Shown here: one piece after another, positions 25,444 to 33,695 of the stretch
Numbering within the stretch: the stretch's first letter is position 1
Layout: every line of letters begins with the position of its first letter
Origin: Actinospica sp035552695
GTDB taxonomy: Bacteria > Actinomycetota > Actinomycetes > Streptomycetales > Catenulisporaceae
Assembly: GCF_035552695.1 (NCBI RefSeq)
Contig: NZ_DASZKT010000044.1
Location: forward strand, 58,862-122,861
DNA length: 64,000 nucleotides
Direction: 5' to 3'
Program-made: the position numbers and the translations under genes
The notes under the pieces: generated by a model
What the model saw: the letters and a program-made list of their open reading frames with translations, nothing else
Database searches by the model: none
What the model was told of the DNA's origin: nothing

Positions 25444-26799
25444 ATGTTCCGACGAGCCACCAGAAAGACACTCGCCCTCGCGACCGCCGCTGTCACAGTG
25501 GTCGGACTCACCTCGGCCTGCGGAGGCTCTTCCGGCTCCTCGGGCGGGACGGTGAACCTGACCTACATGATCTGGCAGACCAGCGAAGAGGCCGCCTACC
25601 AGCAGTCCATCGACGTGTTCGAGAAGGCGCATCCGAACATCCACGTCACCATCGACCTCGTGTCGTGGGCGCAGTACTGGGCGAAGCTGCAGACCTCTGC
25701 CGCCGGACGCAACATGCCGGACGTGTTCTGGGACCACCTGGAGTACCTGCCCGAACTCGCGAAGGAGGGCATCATCACGAACATCGCCGATGACGTGAAG
25801 TCCTCGAAGCTCGACCTGACCCAGTACAGCCCCAAGCTGCTCGCCGAGTGGGAGAACGGCAGCACGATCTACGGCCTGCCGAAGGACTGGGACACGATCG
25901 CGACGATCTACAACGCGAAGGACCTGACGACGGCCGGCATGACGCCGGCTCAGCTCGGGTCGCTCAGCTGGAATCTGACGGACGGCGGCTCGTTCGTCGC
26001 CGCGCTGCAGAAGCTGACCGTCGACCAGAACGGCAAGCACCCGAACCAGGCCGGTTTCGACGCGGGCCACATCAAGCAGTACGGCATCGCGCTCGAGGCG
26101 CCGAACGGCCAGCAGGACTGGTGGGACTTCGGTGTGGAGAACGGCTGTGAGCTGCAGGACAGGGCGTACGGCGCGTGGACGGTGAGCTCGGCCGCGTGCG
26201 TGCAGGCGATGCAGTTCGAACAGGACCTCATGTACAAGTGGCACGTCGAGGCTCCCGGCACGATCACCAACACGCCGAACGCCGCCGCGCTGCCGCAGAT
26301 ACTCGCGCAGAACACCGCCGCGATCACCTTCGACGGCGACTGGGACCTCGACACGTACCAGAGTTCGCTGCCCGCCGGCAGTTGGGGCGTGGCCGCGCTG
26401 CCGACCGGTCCGAAGGGTTCCGGCACGGTCTTCAACGGCCTGACCGACGCCATCTACTCGGGCACCAAGCACCCGGCGGAGGCGTGGCAGCTCGAGGAAT
26501 GGCTCGGGTCGGCCGCCTCCGAGAAGATCGTCACCGACTCGGGCACGGTCTGGGCCGCGATCCCGAGCCTGGACAGCGGGTTCATCACCGCCTGGAAGGC
26601 GAAGGGCATCGACGTCTCCGCGTTCTACCAGGGATCTCAGGGCGCGACGATCGGCTATCCGCTGACCACCTCGGGCACCGCGTTCACGAACGTCGTGCTC
26701 AAGGACATGAACCAGGTCTGGCTCAACCAGATGGCCCCGCAGGCCGCTGCGAACGACATCACGTCGGTCTCCAACGCGGCCGTGGCCAACGGGGATTAA
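25444..26799 (+). CDS. Extracellular sugar-binding lipoprotein of the ABC importer
   Basis: 451 residues. The type II signal peptide ends in the lipobox LTSAC with the lipidated cysteine at residue 26, followed by a Gly/Ser linker. The mature protein has family 1 solute-binding features: VNLTYMIWQTSEEAAYQQSIDVFEKAHPNIHV, DVFWDHLEYLPELAKEG, an aromatic-rich ligand region (QQDWWDFGVENG) and AAITFDGDWDLDTYQ. It would capture an oligosaccharide outside the membrane and hand it to the two permeases. The order permease-permease-binding protein is the reverse of the usual one. The galactosidase neighbours suggest galactosides as ligand, which is inference. Confidence 0.93.
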   Translation: MFRRATRKTLALATAAVTVVGLTSACGGSSGSSGGTVNLTYMIWQTSEEAAYQQSIDVFEKAHPNIHVTIDLVSWAQYWAKLQTSAAGRNMPDVFWDHLEYLPELAKEGIITNIADDVKSSKLDLTQYSPKLLAEWENGSTIYGLPKDWDTIATIYNAKDLTTAGMTPAQLGSLSWNLTDGGSFVAALQKLTVDQNGKHPNQAGFDAGHIKQYGIALEAPNGQQDWWDFGVENGCELQDRAYGAWTVSSAACVQAMQFEQDLMYKWHVEAPGTITNTPNAAALPQILAQNTAAITFDGDWDLDTYQSSLPAGSWGVAALPTGPKGSGTVFNGLTDAIYSGTKHPAEAWQLEEWLGSAASEKIVTDSGTVWAAIPSLDSGFITAWKAKGIDVSAFYQGSQGATIGYPLTTSGTAFTNVVLKDMNQVWLNQMAPQAAANDITSVSNAAVANGD

Positions 26800-26839
26800 C
26801 GTTTACGCTGACGAAGACCGAGCGACAGGGAGCGGTAAC

Positions 26840-27886
26840 ATCAACACCGGCACCTCGACGACGCCGCCCGACCGCGGCGCGGCCACGAGCATCTGGGCGG
26901 TGGCCCGCGCCGCCGGCGTGTCGCATCAGACCGTCTCCCGGGTGATCAACGGCAAGCCGCACGTGCGGCCCGAGACCCGGGCCCTGGTGCTGGCGACCAT
27001 CGAAGAACTCGGCTTCACCCCGAACCGGGCCGCGCAGGCGCTGGCCGGCGGACCCGTGCGAGCAGTGACGGTGCTCACCGCCGTCACGGCGGCCCACGGA
27101 TACGCCGCCGCCCTGCGCGGCATCGAGGAGGCGGCGCGCACGGCCCGGTTCACGGTGGGTATCAGCGTTCTGGAACCGGACGCGGCGGACAGTCCGCAGG
27201 ACGTGATCGAGCGGCTGAGCGCCGGGCGGGCGGCGATCGTGATCGCCTTCGAGGCGGCGGGAGCGCGCGCACTGGACGCGTTGCCGCCCGACTTCCCGGT
27301 GGTCGGCCTGGTGGAGCGCCCGGCCACCGGGCAGGTCCCGAACGGTCGGCCGCAGGTCTGGATCGACGATCGCGAGGCCGCCTCGCGCGCCACCCGCCAC
27401 CTGCTCGGGCTCGGTCACCAGACCGTGCACTTCCTGTCCATCCCGTCGTCCACGCAGGTGCTCAGCCAGCGCACGCAGGGCTGGCAGGACGCGCTGGTCG
27501 CGGCGGGGCGCGAGGTCCCGGCGCGGCACGCCGGGGGATGGACACCGCGCTCGGGCTATCTCGCCGCGCGCGAACTGGTCGCGGACCGCGGCGTCACCGC
27601 GATCCTCGCGGGCAACGACGATCTCGCGATCGGCGTGCTGCGCGCGGCCCGGGAGGCGGGTCGCGACGTGCCCGGCGACCTGAGCGTCATCGGCTTCGAC
27701 GACGCTCCCCAGTCCGCTTATCTGAACCCGGCGCTGACCAGCGTCCGGATGGACTTCGAGGGACTCGGGCGGGCCAGTTTCGGCCTGCTGCACAACCTGC
27801 TCGACCCGAACGCCGCGCCGCCGCCCGCGACGTGGGACGAGCCCGAACTGATCCTGCGCGAGAGCAGCGGCCCCGCGCCGCGCTGA
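26840..27886 (+). CDS. LacI-family transcriptional repressor with non-canonical start
   Basis: The reading frame encodes TSIWAVARAAGVSHQTVSRVINGKPHVRPETRALVLATIEELGF, a LacI helix-turn-helix and hinge, then a periplasmic-binding-type sensor domain (VIAFEAAGARALDALP, ILAGNDDLAIGVLRAAREAGRDVPGDLSVIGFDDA) to a stop at 27886. The first conventional start in frame, GTG 26900, would delete the first helix of the DNA-binding domain. No ATG, GTG or TTG occurs in frame back to the preceding stop at 26708. The best candidate is ATC at 26840, seven bases after GGGAG, giving 348 residues; this start is inferred. It probably controls the flanking operators. It directly follows the binding-protein gene. 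Confidence 0.85.
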   Translation: MNTGTSTTPPDRGAATSIWAVARAAGVSHQTVSRVINGKPHVRPETRALVLATIEELGFTPNRAAQALAGGPVRAVTVLTAVTAAHGYAAALRGIEEAARTARFTVGISVLEPDAADSPQDVIERLSAGRAAIVIAFEAAGARALDALPPDFPVVGLVERPATGQVPNGRPQVWIDDREAASRATRHLLGLGHQTVHFLSIPSSTQVLSQRTQGWQDALVAAGREVPARHAGGWTPRSGYLAARELVADRGVTAILAGNDDLAIGVLRAAREAGRDVPGDLSVIGFDDAPQSAYLNPALTSVRMDFEGLGRASFGLLHNLLDPNAAPPPATWDEPELILRESSGPAPR

Positions 27887-27936
27887 GCCTGAGCACCCCC
27901 GGCTGATGGCACCGTTCGGCCTGCCGCGGCCGATCA

Positions 27937-27952
27937 CTGTTACCGCTAACAG
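27937..27952. promoter_or_regulatory. LacI-type operator before the glycosidase genes
   Basis: The 16 bases CTGTTACCGCTAACAG have perfect six-base inverted arms (CTGTTA/TAACAG) around CCGC and fit the same pattern as the two sites upstream of the ABC importer. It sits 12 bases before the start of a short ORF and about 180 bases before the secreted glycosidase, so it should govern that transcription unit. Confidence 0.75.
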
Positions 27953-27963
27953 AGAGAAACGTC

Positions 27964-28134
27964 ATGCCCCGGATCGCGCATGCCCGCGACCACCACGGCG
28001 CCGTGCCCTTCGCGCGCGGCCTGCCCCTCGACCTACCCGCCGGCGAGCATGCGAGCACTCTGATCCACCTCCGGCGGGTCGGGTTCAGCGAAGAGGAAGT
28101 ACTCACACCGATCGGAGTGAATGCACAGCCATGA
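27964..28134 (+). CDS. 56-residue ORF translationally coupled to the secreted glycosidase
   Basis: An ATG at 27964, preceded by AGAGAGAAAC, opens a frame of 56 codons whose TGA overlaps the glycosidase ATG as ATGA (28131-28134). The product is soluble and histidine-rich near the start (ARDHHGAVPFARGLPLDLP), with HLRRVGFSEEEVLTPIGV near the end. It follows immediately after the LacI operator. It is not recognised as any family. It may be a real small protein, a remnant of a larger gene, or a leader whose translation sets up initiation at the glycosidase. Confidence 0.5.
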   Translation: MPRIAHARDHHGAVPFARGLPLDLPAGEHASTLIHLRRVGFSEEEVLTPIGVNAQP

Positions 28135-30698
28135 GACGCATACGCGCAATGACGCGCGCCGGGGTCGCAGCGACGCTCGTCGTCACCGCCGCGACCGCCG
28201 GGGCGTTCGCCAACCCGGCCACGGCCGCCACCTCCACGTTCACGGTCAACCTCGGCACCAGCACCGGGGCCATGATGCACGGCGCGAACGGAGCGCTCTA
28301 CGGAGTCTCCGACGCGGGCGTACCTTCCGCCAACCTCGTCACGCCGCTCAACGTCACCACGATCGCCCAAGGCCCGCCCGGGGACACCCAGCACCCGAAC
28401 GGCGACGCCGGGAAGATCTCAGCGTCCTTCGAGCGGGAGGACGGCAACGGCAAGATCCTGGTGTACCTCCAGGACGTCTACTCGTCCTGGCCGTACCCCA
28501 CCGAAACCGAATCCTCGTACCTCGCCACCGTCAACACGATCATGGCCCAGATCGAATCCAGCCCGCAGCGGGCCGACTTCGAGATCGTGCCCTACAACGA
28601 GCCGGACCAGCAGTGGTTCGACCTCGGCTCCGGCTCCACCTCCGACTACAACACCTTCTACAGCTGGTGGGACGCGACGTACTCGGAGATCGAGTCCGAC
28701 GATCCGGGCGCGCTCGTCGTCGGTCCGAACGAGTCCGGCTTCGACTCGGCGTTCCTGCCCGGGTTCCTGGCGCACGCCAAGGCCGCGGGCGACCTGCCCG
28801 ACGTGATCAGCTGGCACGAGCTGTCCGGCACCAGCCTGGCCGATTTCGCCACGCACTACGCCGACTACCGCGCTGACGAGACCGCGGCGGGCATCACCAC
28901 GCCGATCCCGATCAACATCGACGAGTACGGCAACCGCTCGGACCTGTCCGTGCCCGGGCAGCTCGTGCAGTGGATCGCCATGTTCGAGAAGGCCAAGGTC
29001 TACGCCGACCAGGCCTACTGGGACATCGCGGGCAACTTCGACGACCTGATGACGGGGCAGAACACGCCGACCGGTGCGTATTGGCTGTACTACTGGTACG
29101 CCCGGATGACCGGCAACTCGGTCGCGGTCACCCCGCCCTCGCCCAACACCGTGGACACACTGCAGGGCGTCGCGTCGTACAACACGGGAAACAAGCAGGC
29201 CCAGGTCATCCTCGGCGGCTCCTCGGGCGCCTCGAACGTCGTCGTCAACGGCGTCTCGTCGAGCGTGTTCGGGTCCCACGTCACGGCGACCGTCGAGGCG
29301 ACCAACTGGACCGGGTACTCCGGTGCCGGTCCGGCGCCGCAGGTCATCTCGCGGACGACGTATTCGACGTCATCCGGCTCGATCACGGTCCCGCTGACGA
29401 ACATGAACTCGATGTCGGCGTACCACATCGTCCTGACCCCGTCGAACGTGTCCTCAGCCACGACGCCGACAGTCCCGTACAGCGCGGCGTACTACGCGGC
29501 GGCCGCGTCGATCACGGACGCGACGGTCTACGCGCAGGGCTCGGAGAGCAATCCGGGCGGCTACGCGACCGCGGACACCGAGGACGTCGGCTCGATCAGC
29601 AAGTCGGACAGCGCCGTCGCCTTCTCGGTCACGGCTCCCACCTCGGGCTCCTACAACCTGGCGATCTACTACGGCAATGAAACCGGCACGTGGGCAACAC
29701 AGGCATTGAGTATCGACGGAGTGGCCGACGAATTCGTCGACTACCCGGCCACTCTCAACTGGCTGTGGCGCAACTACGTCAACGTGCCCGTGACGCTGAC
29801 CGCGGGAACGCACACGATCACGCTCGCCGTCGACAACGCGACCCTCGGGAACTCCACCGGACAGGTCACGCTGGACCAGATCATCCTCAGCGCGGCCTCG
29901 TCGGCGGCGACCGAATACGAATCCACCCTCGGGCGCACGTCCGGGACGGTTTCGTATGACTACTCCACGTCCGACGGCACCGGTGAGGGCACGCTCGACC
30001 TCGCCTCGGGCGCCGCGTCGACGGTCGATGTGTACGCGCCGTCCAACGGCTACTACACGACCAGCGTCCGGTACTCCGCAGCCGGCGGCAGCAGCCTGAC
30101 GCTGACGGCCAACGGGGAGCCGGTCGCAGGATCCTCGCTCCCGTCCACGTCCGGCTCCATATCCACCGGCAGCGCATCGGTTTACCTGCAGGCCGGCCTC
30201 AACCCGGTGACCGTGACCGCGAGCGGCACCGGCACCGTGCAAGACCTGCTCGTCGCGGCGTCGCCCAGCAGCACCGGAACGACGTACCAGGCGGAGAGTT
30301 CGTCGAACACGCGCGCCGGCACCGCGGCGGTCGAGGCCGACACGTGGGCGTCCGGCGGCGACTACGTCGGCTGGATCGGCGACGCGTCGGCCAACACGCT
30401 CACCTTCAACAACGTGTACGCCGCGAGCGCGGGCACGTACATGCTGCTCATCGCGTATGCGAACGATGACACGTCGGGCTCCGGCAACTACAACTCCAAC
30501 ATCGAATCGCGCTGGTCCCAGATCTCGGTCAATGGCGGCACCGCCACCACGGAAGTGTTCGCCAACACCTACAGCTGGGACAACTTCCGCACCGTCGCTA
30601 TTCCCGTGACCCTCAAGGCCGGGGAGAACACCATCGAGTTCTCGAACTCCACCGGTTACGTCCCGAACCTCGACTACATCCAAGTGGCCCAGTTGTAG
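28131..30698 (+). CDS. Secreted clan GH-A-like glycoside hydrolase with CBM35/CBM6-type modules
   Basis: 855 residues. A Sec signal peptide (about 1-33, ending PATAA) leads into an (alpha/beta)8-like domain. It carries two catalytic-type glutamates: E157 in VPYNEPDQQW (acid/base position) and E265 in INIDEYGNR (nucleophile position), the clan GH-A arrangement. A beta-sandwich follows to about 450, then at least two carbohydrate-binding modules: about 460-590 (EDVGSISKSDSAVAFSV ... LDQIILSA) and about 715-855 (TYQAESSSNTRAGTAAVEAD ... PNLDYIQVAQL). The exact GH family is not recognised, with GH39, GH30 or GH79-like as possibilities. Placed under LacI control next to an alpha-galactosidase, it probably attacks a galactose-bearing polysaccharide outside the cell. 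Confidence 0.82.
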   Translation: MRRIRAMTRAGVAATLVVTAATAGAFANPATAATSTFTVNLGTSTGAMMHGANGALYGVSDAGVPSANLVTPLNVTTIAQGPPGDTQHPNGDAGKISASFEREDGNGKILVYLQDVYSSWPYPTETESSYLATVNTIMAQIESSPQRADFEIVPYNEPDQQWFDLGSGSTSDYNTFYSWWDATYSEIESDDPGALVVGPNESGFDSAFLPGFLAHAKAAGDLPDVISWHELSGTSLADFATHYADYRADETAAGITTPIPINIDEYGNRSDLSVPGQLVQWIAMFEKAKVYADQAYWDIAGNFDDLMTGQNTPTGAYWLYYWYARMTGNSVAVTPPSPNTVDTLQGVASYNTGNKQAQVILGGSSGASNVVVNGVSSSVFGSHVTATVEATNWTGYSGAGPAPQVISRTTYSTSSGSITVPLTNMNSMSAYHIVLTPSNVSSATTPTVPYSAAYYAAAASITDATVYAQGSESNPGGYATADTEDVGSISKSDSAVAFSVTAPTSGSYNLAIYYGNETGTWATQALSIDGVADEFVDYPATLNWLWRNYVNVPVTLTAGTHTITLAVDNATLGNSTGQVTLDQIILSAASSAATEYESTLGRTSGTVSYDYSTSDGTGEGTLDLASGAASTVDVYAPSNGYYTTSVRYSAAGGSSLTLTANGEPVAGSSLPSTSGSISTGSASVYLQAGLNPVTVTASGTGTVQDLLVAASPSSTGTTYQAESSSNTRAGTAAVEADTWASGGDYVGWIGDASANTLTFNNVYAASAGTYMLLIAYANDDTSGSGNYNSNIESRWSQISVNGGTATTEVFANTYSWDNFRTVAIPVTLKAGENTIEFSNSTGYVPNLDYIQVAQL

Positions 30699-30718
30699 CA
30701 CTGGCCGAATAATTCTCT

Positions 30719-30752
30719 GTTCCCCCGTCCGCTGGAGCGCGGGCGGGGGAAC
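30719..30752 (+). terminator. GC-rich hairpin between the two glycosidase genes
   Basis: A 14-base-pair stem (GTTCCCCCGTCCGC at 30719-30732 against 30739-30752, one G-T wobble) with a six-base loop lies 20 bases after the glycosidase stop. No U-run follows, as is usual in actinomycetes. It may end or attenuate transcription before the alpha-galactosidase gene, whose start is 36 bases further on. Confidence 0.65.
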
Positions 30753-30787
30753 GGGTCTCCCGCCCGCCGAGATCGAAAGCGACGCTC

Positions 30788-32902
30788 ATGATCATCACCT
30801 TCGGGGACGTCCTGGAGCTGGCCCTCTACTGCGCCGAGGGCGAGCCGCCACGGCTGGCCGAGCTTCGGATCGGCGAAAGCCTGCTGGCCGTCGAGAGCAC
30901 GGATTCAGAAACGCGCACCGTTCTTCCGCTGTCGCACATCGAACTCGCCGGCCACGCCCGGGATTTCATCAACGGCAAACGCCACATCGGCGGCGCCGTG
31001 TCTTCCCGCCTTCAATACGTGCGCCACTCGATATCTCGCTCCGATCGTTCAAGCCTGCTCGAAATCACCTCGCACGACCCCGTCACCGACCTCACCGTGG
31101 TGGCCTGCCTAGAACAGCACCCCGGTATCAGTGCCGTCCGCAGCTGGACCCGCGTTAGTGCAGGTACCAAGGAGGTCGTCCTTCTGCATGCCACCTCCCT
31201 GCTCATCCCGGGCGTTCTCCCCGTCGGCGACGACCGCTGGGAGGACCGCCTCACCACGTGGACGGCGGCGAATCCGTGGTGCGGCGAGGGTCGTTGGAGC
31301 TCCGCCACCCTCTCCGAGCGCGGCCTGACCACCACCGACCGTCCCGACGCGCGGAACCGCTTGGCCCGTTCGAGCACCGGCTCGTGGTCCTCGTCCGAAG
31401 ACCTCCCGATGGGCGCGCTCACGGACGAGCGGAGCGGCCGCGCCGTCGTCTGGCAGATCGAGCACAACGGCTCCTGGGCCTGGGAGGTCGGCGACACGTA
31501 CGACGCCGTATACGTCGGCCTGTCCGGACCCTGCGATGCGGAAAACCAGTGGTCGAAGGTCCTCGCCCCCGGCGAGACGTTCACCACCGTCCCCGCGACC
31601 CTCGCCGCCTCCGCGCACGGCCTGGAGGGCGCGATCGGCCAGCTCACCAACCACCGCCGGGTAACCCGTCGCCCCCATGCCGACCACGAACGTCTGCCGA
31701 TCATCTTCAACGACTATATGAACTGCCTCGGCGGCGACCCGAGCACCGAGCGGCTGCGGCCGCTGATCGACGCGGCGGCCAGGGCGGGGGCCGAATACTT
31801 CGTCGTGGACGCGGGCTGGTACGACGACACCGACGGCTGGTGGGACAGCGTCGGGGAATGGCAGCCCTCGACGGTACGCTTCCCCGGCGGCTTCGACAAG
31901 GTGATGGACCTCATCCGCGAACGCGGCATGACCCCGGGCCTGTGGCTGGAACCCGAGGTGGTCGGCGTGCGCAGCCCGTTCGCGAGCCGTCTGCCGGACG
32001 GGGCGTTCTTCCAGCGGGCGGGCAGGCGGCTGACCGAGCGCGGCCGTCACCAGTTGGACTTCCGTCACCCGGCCGCCCGCCAGCACCTCGACGCGACGAT
32101 CGACCGCCTCGTGACCGATTTCGGCCTCGGATACCTGAAGCTCGACTACAACATCGAGATCGGCCCCGGCACCGACCACGACGCCGACAGTCCCGGCGAC
32201 GGGCTGCTCGGGCACAACCGCGCGTACCTCGCGTGGATCGAGTCCGTGCTCGACCGCCACCCCGGCCTTGTCATCGAAAGCTGCTCCTCAGGAGGCTTGC
32301 GCACCGACCACGCGATGCTCGCCACCGCGCAACTGCACTCGGTCACCGACCAGACCGACTTCCGCCTGCTCCCCGCGATCGCCGCCGCCGCCCCGATGGC
32401 CGTCGCGCCCGAACAGTCGGCCATGTGGGCGTATCCGGTGCCTGCGATGACCGACCGCGAAACGGCCTTCAACCTCGCCGGCGCCCTGCTCGGCCGCATC
32501 CACCTCAGCGGCCGCCTCGACCTGCTGCGGCCCGAACAGGAAGCACTCACGCACCAATCGCTGGCCGCCTACCGCGAACTGCGCGCCCACCTCCCGACCG
32601 CACTGCCGCACTGGCCGCTCGGCCTCCCCAAGTGGCGGGACGGCTGGGTCGCCGTGGCCCTCGAAGTCGCGTCGGACTCCTCCACCGCCGGCTACGTCCT
32701 CGTCTGGCGACGCGCCGCCGATAACCTCGCGGTCGACCTCCCCATCCCCTGGATCGCCGACCGCGCCATCCGCCCCGAGGTCGTCTTCCCCACCTCCCCG
32801 AACGAAGCCGACGTCTCCTGGCACCAGGACTTCCGCTCCCTCACGGTCCGGCTCCCGGAGTGGTCGGCCGTCCTGCTGAGACTGAATACGGTTCGCAACT
32901 GA
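30788..32902 (+). CDS. Alpha-galactosidase, family GH36
   Basis: 704 residues with the GH36 layout: an N-terminal beta-supersandwich (about 1-290), a central TIM barrel and a C-terminal beta domain. Key motifs are NDYMNCLGGDP, YFVVDAGWYDD, GLWLEPEVV, the nucleophile D453 in YLKLDYN, IESCSSGGLRTD, and the acid/base D521 in HSVTDQTDF. The absence of a signal peptide places it in the cytoplasm, where it would split alpha-galactosides brought in by the ABC importer. A retaining double-displacement mechanism is known for the family. No strong operator is seen directly in front; it is presumably cotranscribed with the upstream glycosidase or released past the hairpin. Confidence 0.94.
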   Translation: MIITFGDVLELALYCAEGEPPRLAELRIGESLLAVESTDSETRTVLPLSHIELAGHARDFINGKRHIGGAVSSRLQYVRHSISRSDRSSLLEITSHDPVTDLTVVACLEQHPGISAVRSWTRVSAGTKEVVLLHATSLLIPGVLPVGDDRWEDRLTTWTAANPWCGEGRWSSATLSERGLTTTDRPDARNRLARSSTGSWSSSEDLPMGALTDERSGRAVVWQIEHNGSWAWEVGDTYDAVYVGLSGPCDAENQWSKVLAPGETFTTVPATLAASAHGLEGAIGQLTNHRRVTRRPHADHERLPIIFNDYMNCLGGDPSTERLRPLIDAAARAGAEYFVVDAGWYDDTDGWWDSVGEWQPSTVRFPGGFDKVMDLIRERGMTPGLWLEPEVVGVRSPFASRLPDGAFFQRAGRRLTERGRHQLDFRHPAARQHLDATIDRLVTDFGLGYLKLDYNIEIGPGTDHDADSPGDGLLGHNRAYLAWIESVLDRHPGLVIESCSSGGLRTDHAMLATAQLHSVTDQTDFRLLPAIAAAAPMAVAPEQSAMWAYPVPAMTDRETAFNLAGALLGRIHLSGRLDLLRPEQEALTHQSLAAYRELRAHLPTALPHWPLGLPKWRDGWVAVALEVASDSSTAGYVLVWRRAADNLAVDLPIPWIADRAIRPEVVFPTSPNEADVSWHQDFRSLTVRLPEWSAVLLRLNTVRN

Positions 32903-32990
32903 GTCGTGACAACCGTTGGTCCGCCGGATCGTCTTGTTTATTCGAGGGCGGGAGACACCCGCCGCGGGTGGAGAAGGACGCGGGGTCGCG

Positions 32991-33683
32991 ATGAAGTACT
33001 CGAAGTTGGGCGTGGGGACCGCCTCGGTGCTGGGGGCGATGGTGGCTGCCGCGGCGCTGAGCGGGTGTACGTCGAGCGCGCAGTCGGCGGCGAGCGGAGG
33101 GGCGACGACGTCGGGCGCGGCGACCGCGATTGCCACCGGGACGACCGGCGGCGCCACGAATTCGTCGACCGGCGCGGTGTCGACGACCGCGGGCGCGAGC
33201 AACAGCGCCGGCACCGGCGCCGCCGCGGGGACGCCCGCGTGCGGCGAGACCGAACTGAAGGTCACGACGGTCTCGTCCGGGGCCGCGCTCGGGCACGCGG
33301 GCTGGGTCGTCGTGATCACCAACACGGGATCCGTGCCGTGCTCGGTGGAGGGCTACCCCGGCGCCGGGGTGACCGACACGCCGGGGCAGGTCGTGCTGAA
33401 CGCGACGCGGACGCAGCGCGGCTACATGGGCGGCCAGTATCCGAGCCCCGCCACGATCGTGCTCAAGCCCGGCTCCGCCGCGTCGACCGTCCTCGAATGG
33501 CTCGACGCGCCGCCGAACGGCGAGACCCCGGTCGGCGCGAACTGCCCCGGCATGGATTCCGGCAAGGTGCTGATCACCCCGCCGAACACCCGGCAGTCCA
33601 CGCCGTTCCCGGCGCCGGGCAACCTCTGCTCGGGCTTCGAGGTCCACCCGCTCGTGCCGGGCACCTCCGGCCGCGCCGGCTAG
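32991..33683 (+). CDS. DUF4232-domain lipoprotein
   Basis: 230 residues from ATG 32991. A signal peptide with lipobox (AAALSGC) leads into a Ser/Thr/Ala/Gly-rich linker of about 60 residues. The DUF4232 domain follows (ACGETELKVTTVSSGAALGHAGWVVVITNTGSVPCSVEGYPG ... NLCSGFEVHPLVPG) with four cysteines that probably form two disulfides. The family is common in actinomycete cell envelopes and its role is unknown. A frame extension to GTG/ATG at 32916 lacks signal-peptide logic and is not used. Confidence 0.88.
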   Translation: MKYSKLGVGTASVLGAMVAAAALSGCTSSAQSAASGGATTSGAATAIATGTTGGATNSSTGAVSTTAGASNSAGTGAAAGTPACGETELKVTTVSSGAALGHAGWVVVITNTGSVPCSVEGYPGAGVTDTPGQVVLNATRTQRGYMGGQYPSPATIVLKPGSAASTVLEWLDAPPNGETPVGANCPGMDSGKVLITPPNTRQSTPFPAPGNLCSGFEVHPLVPGTSGRAG

Positions 33684-33695
33684 GCCGCGTAAGCG

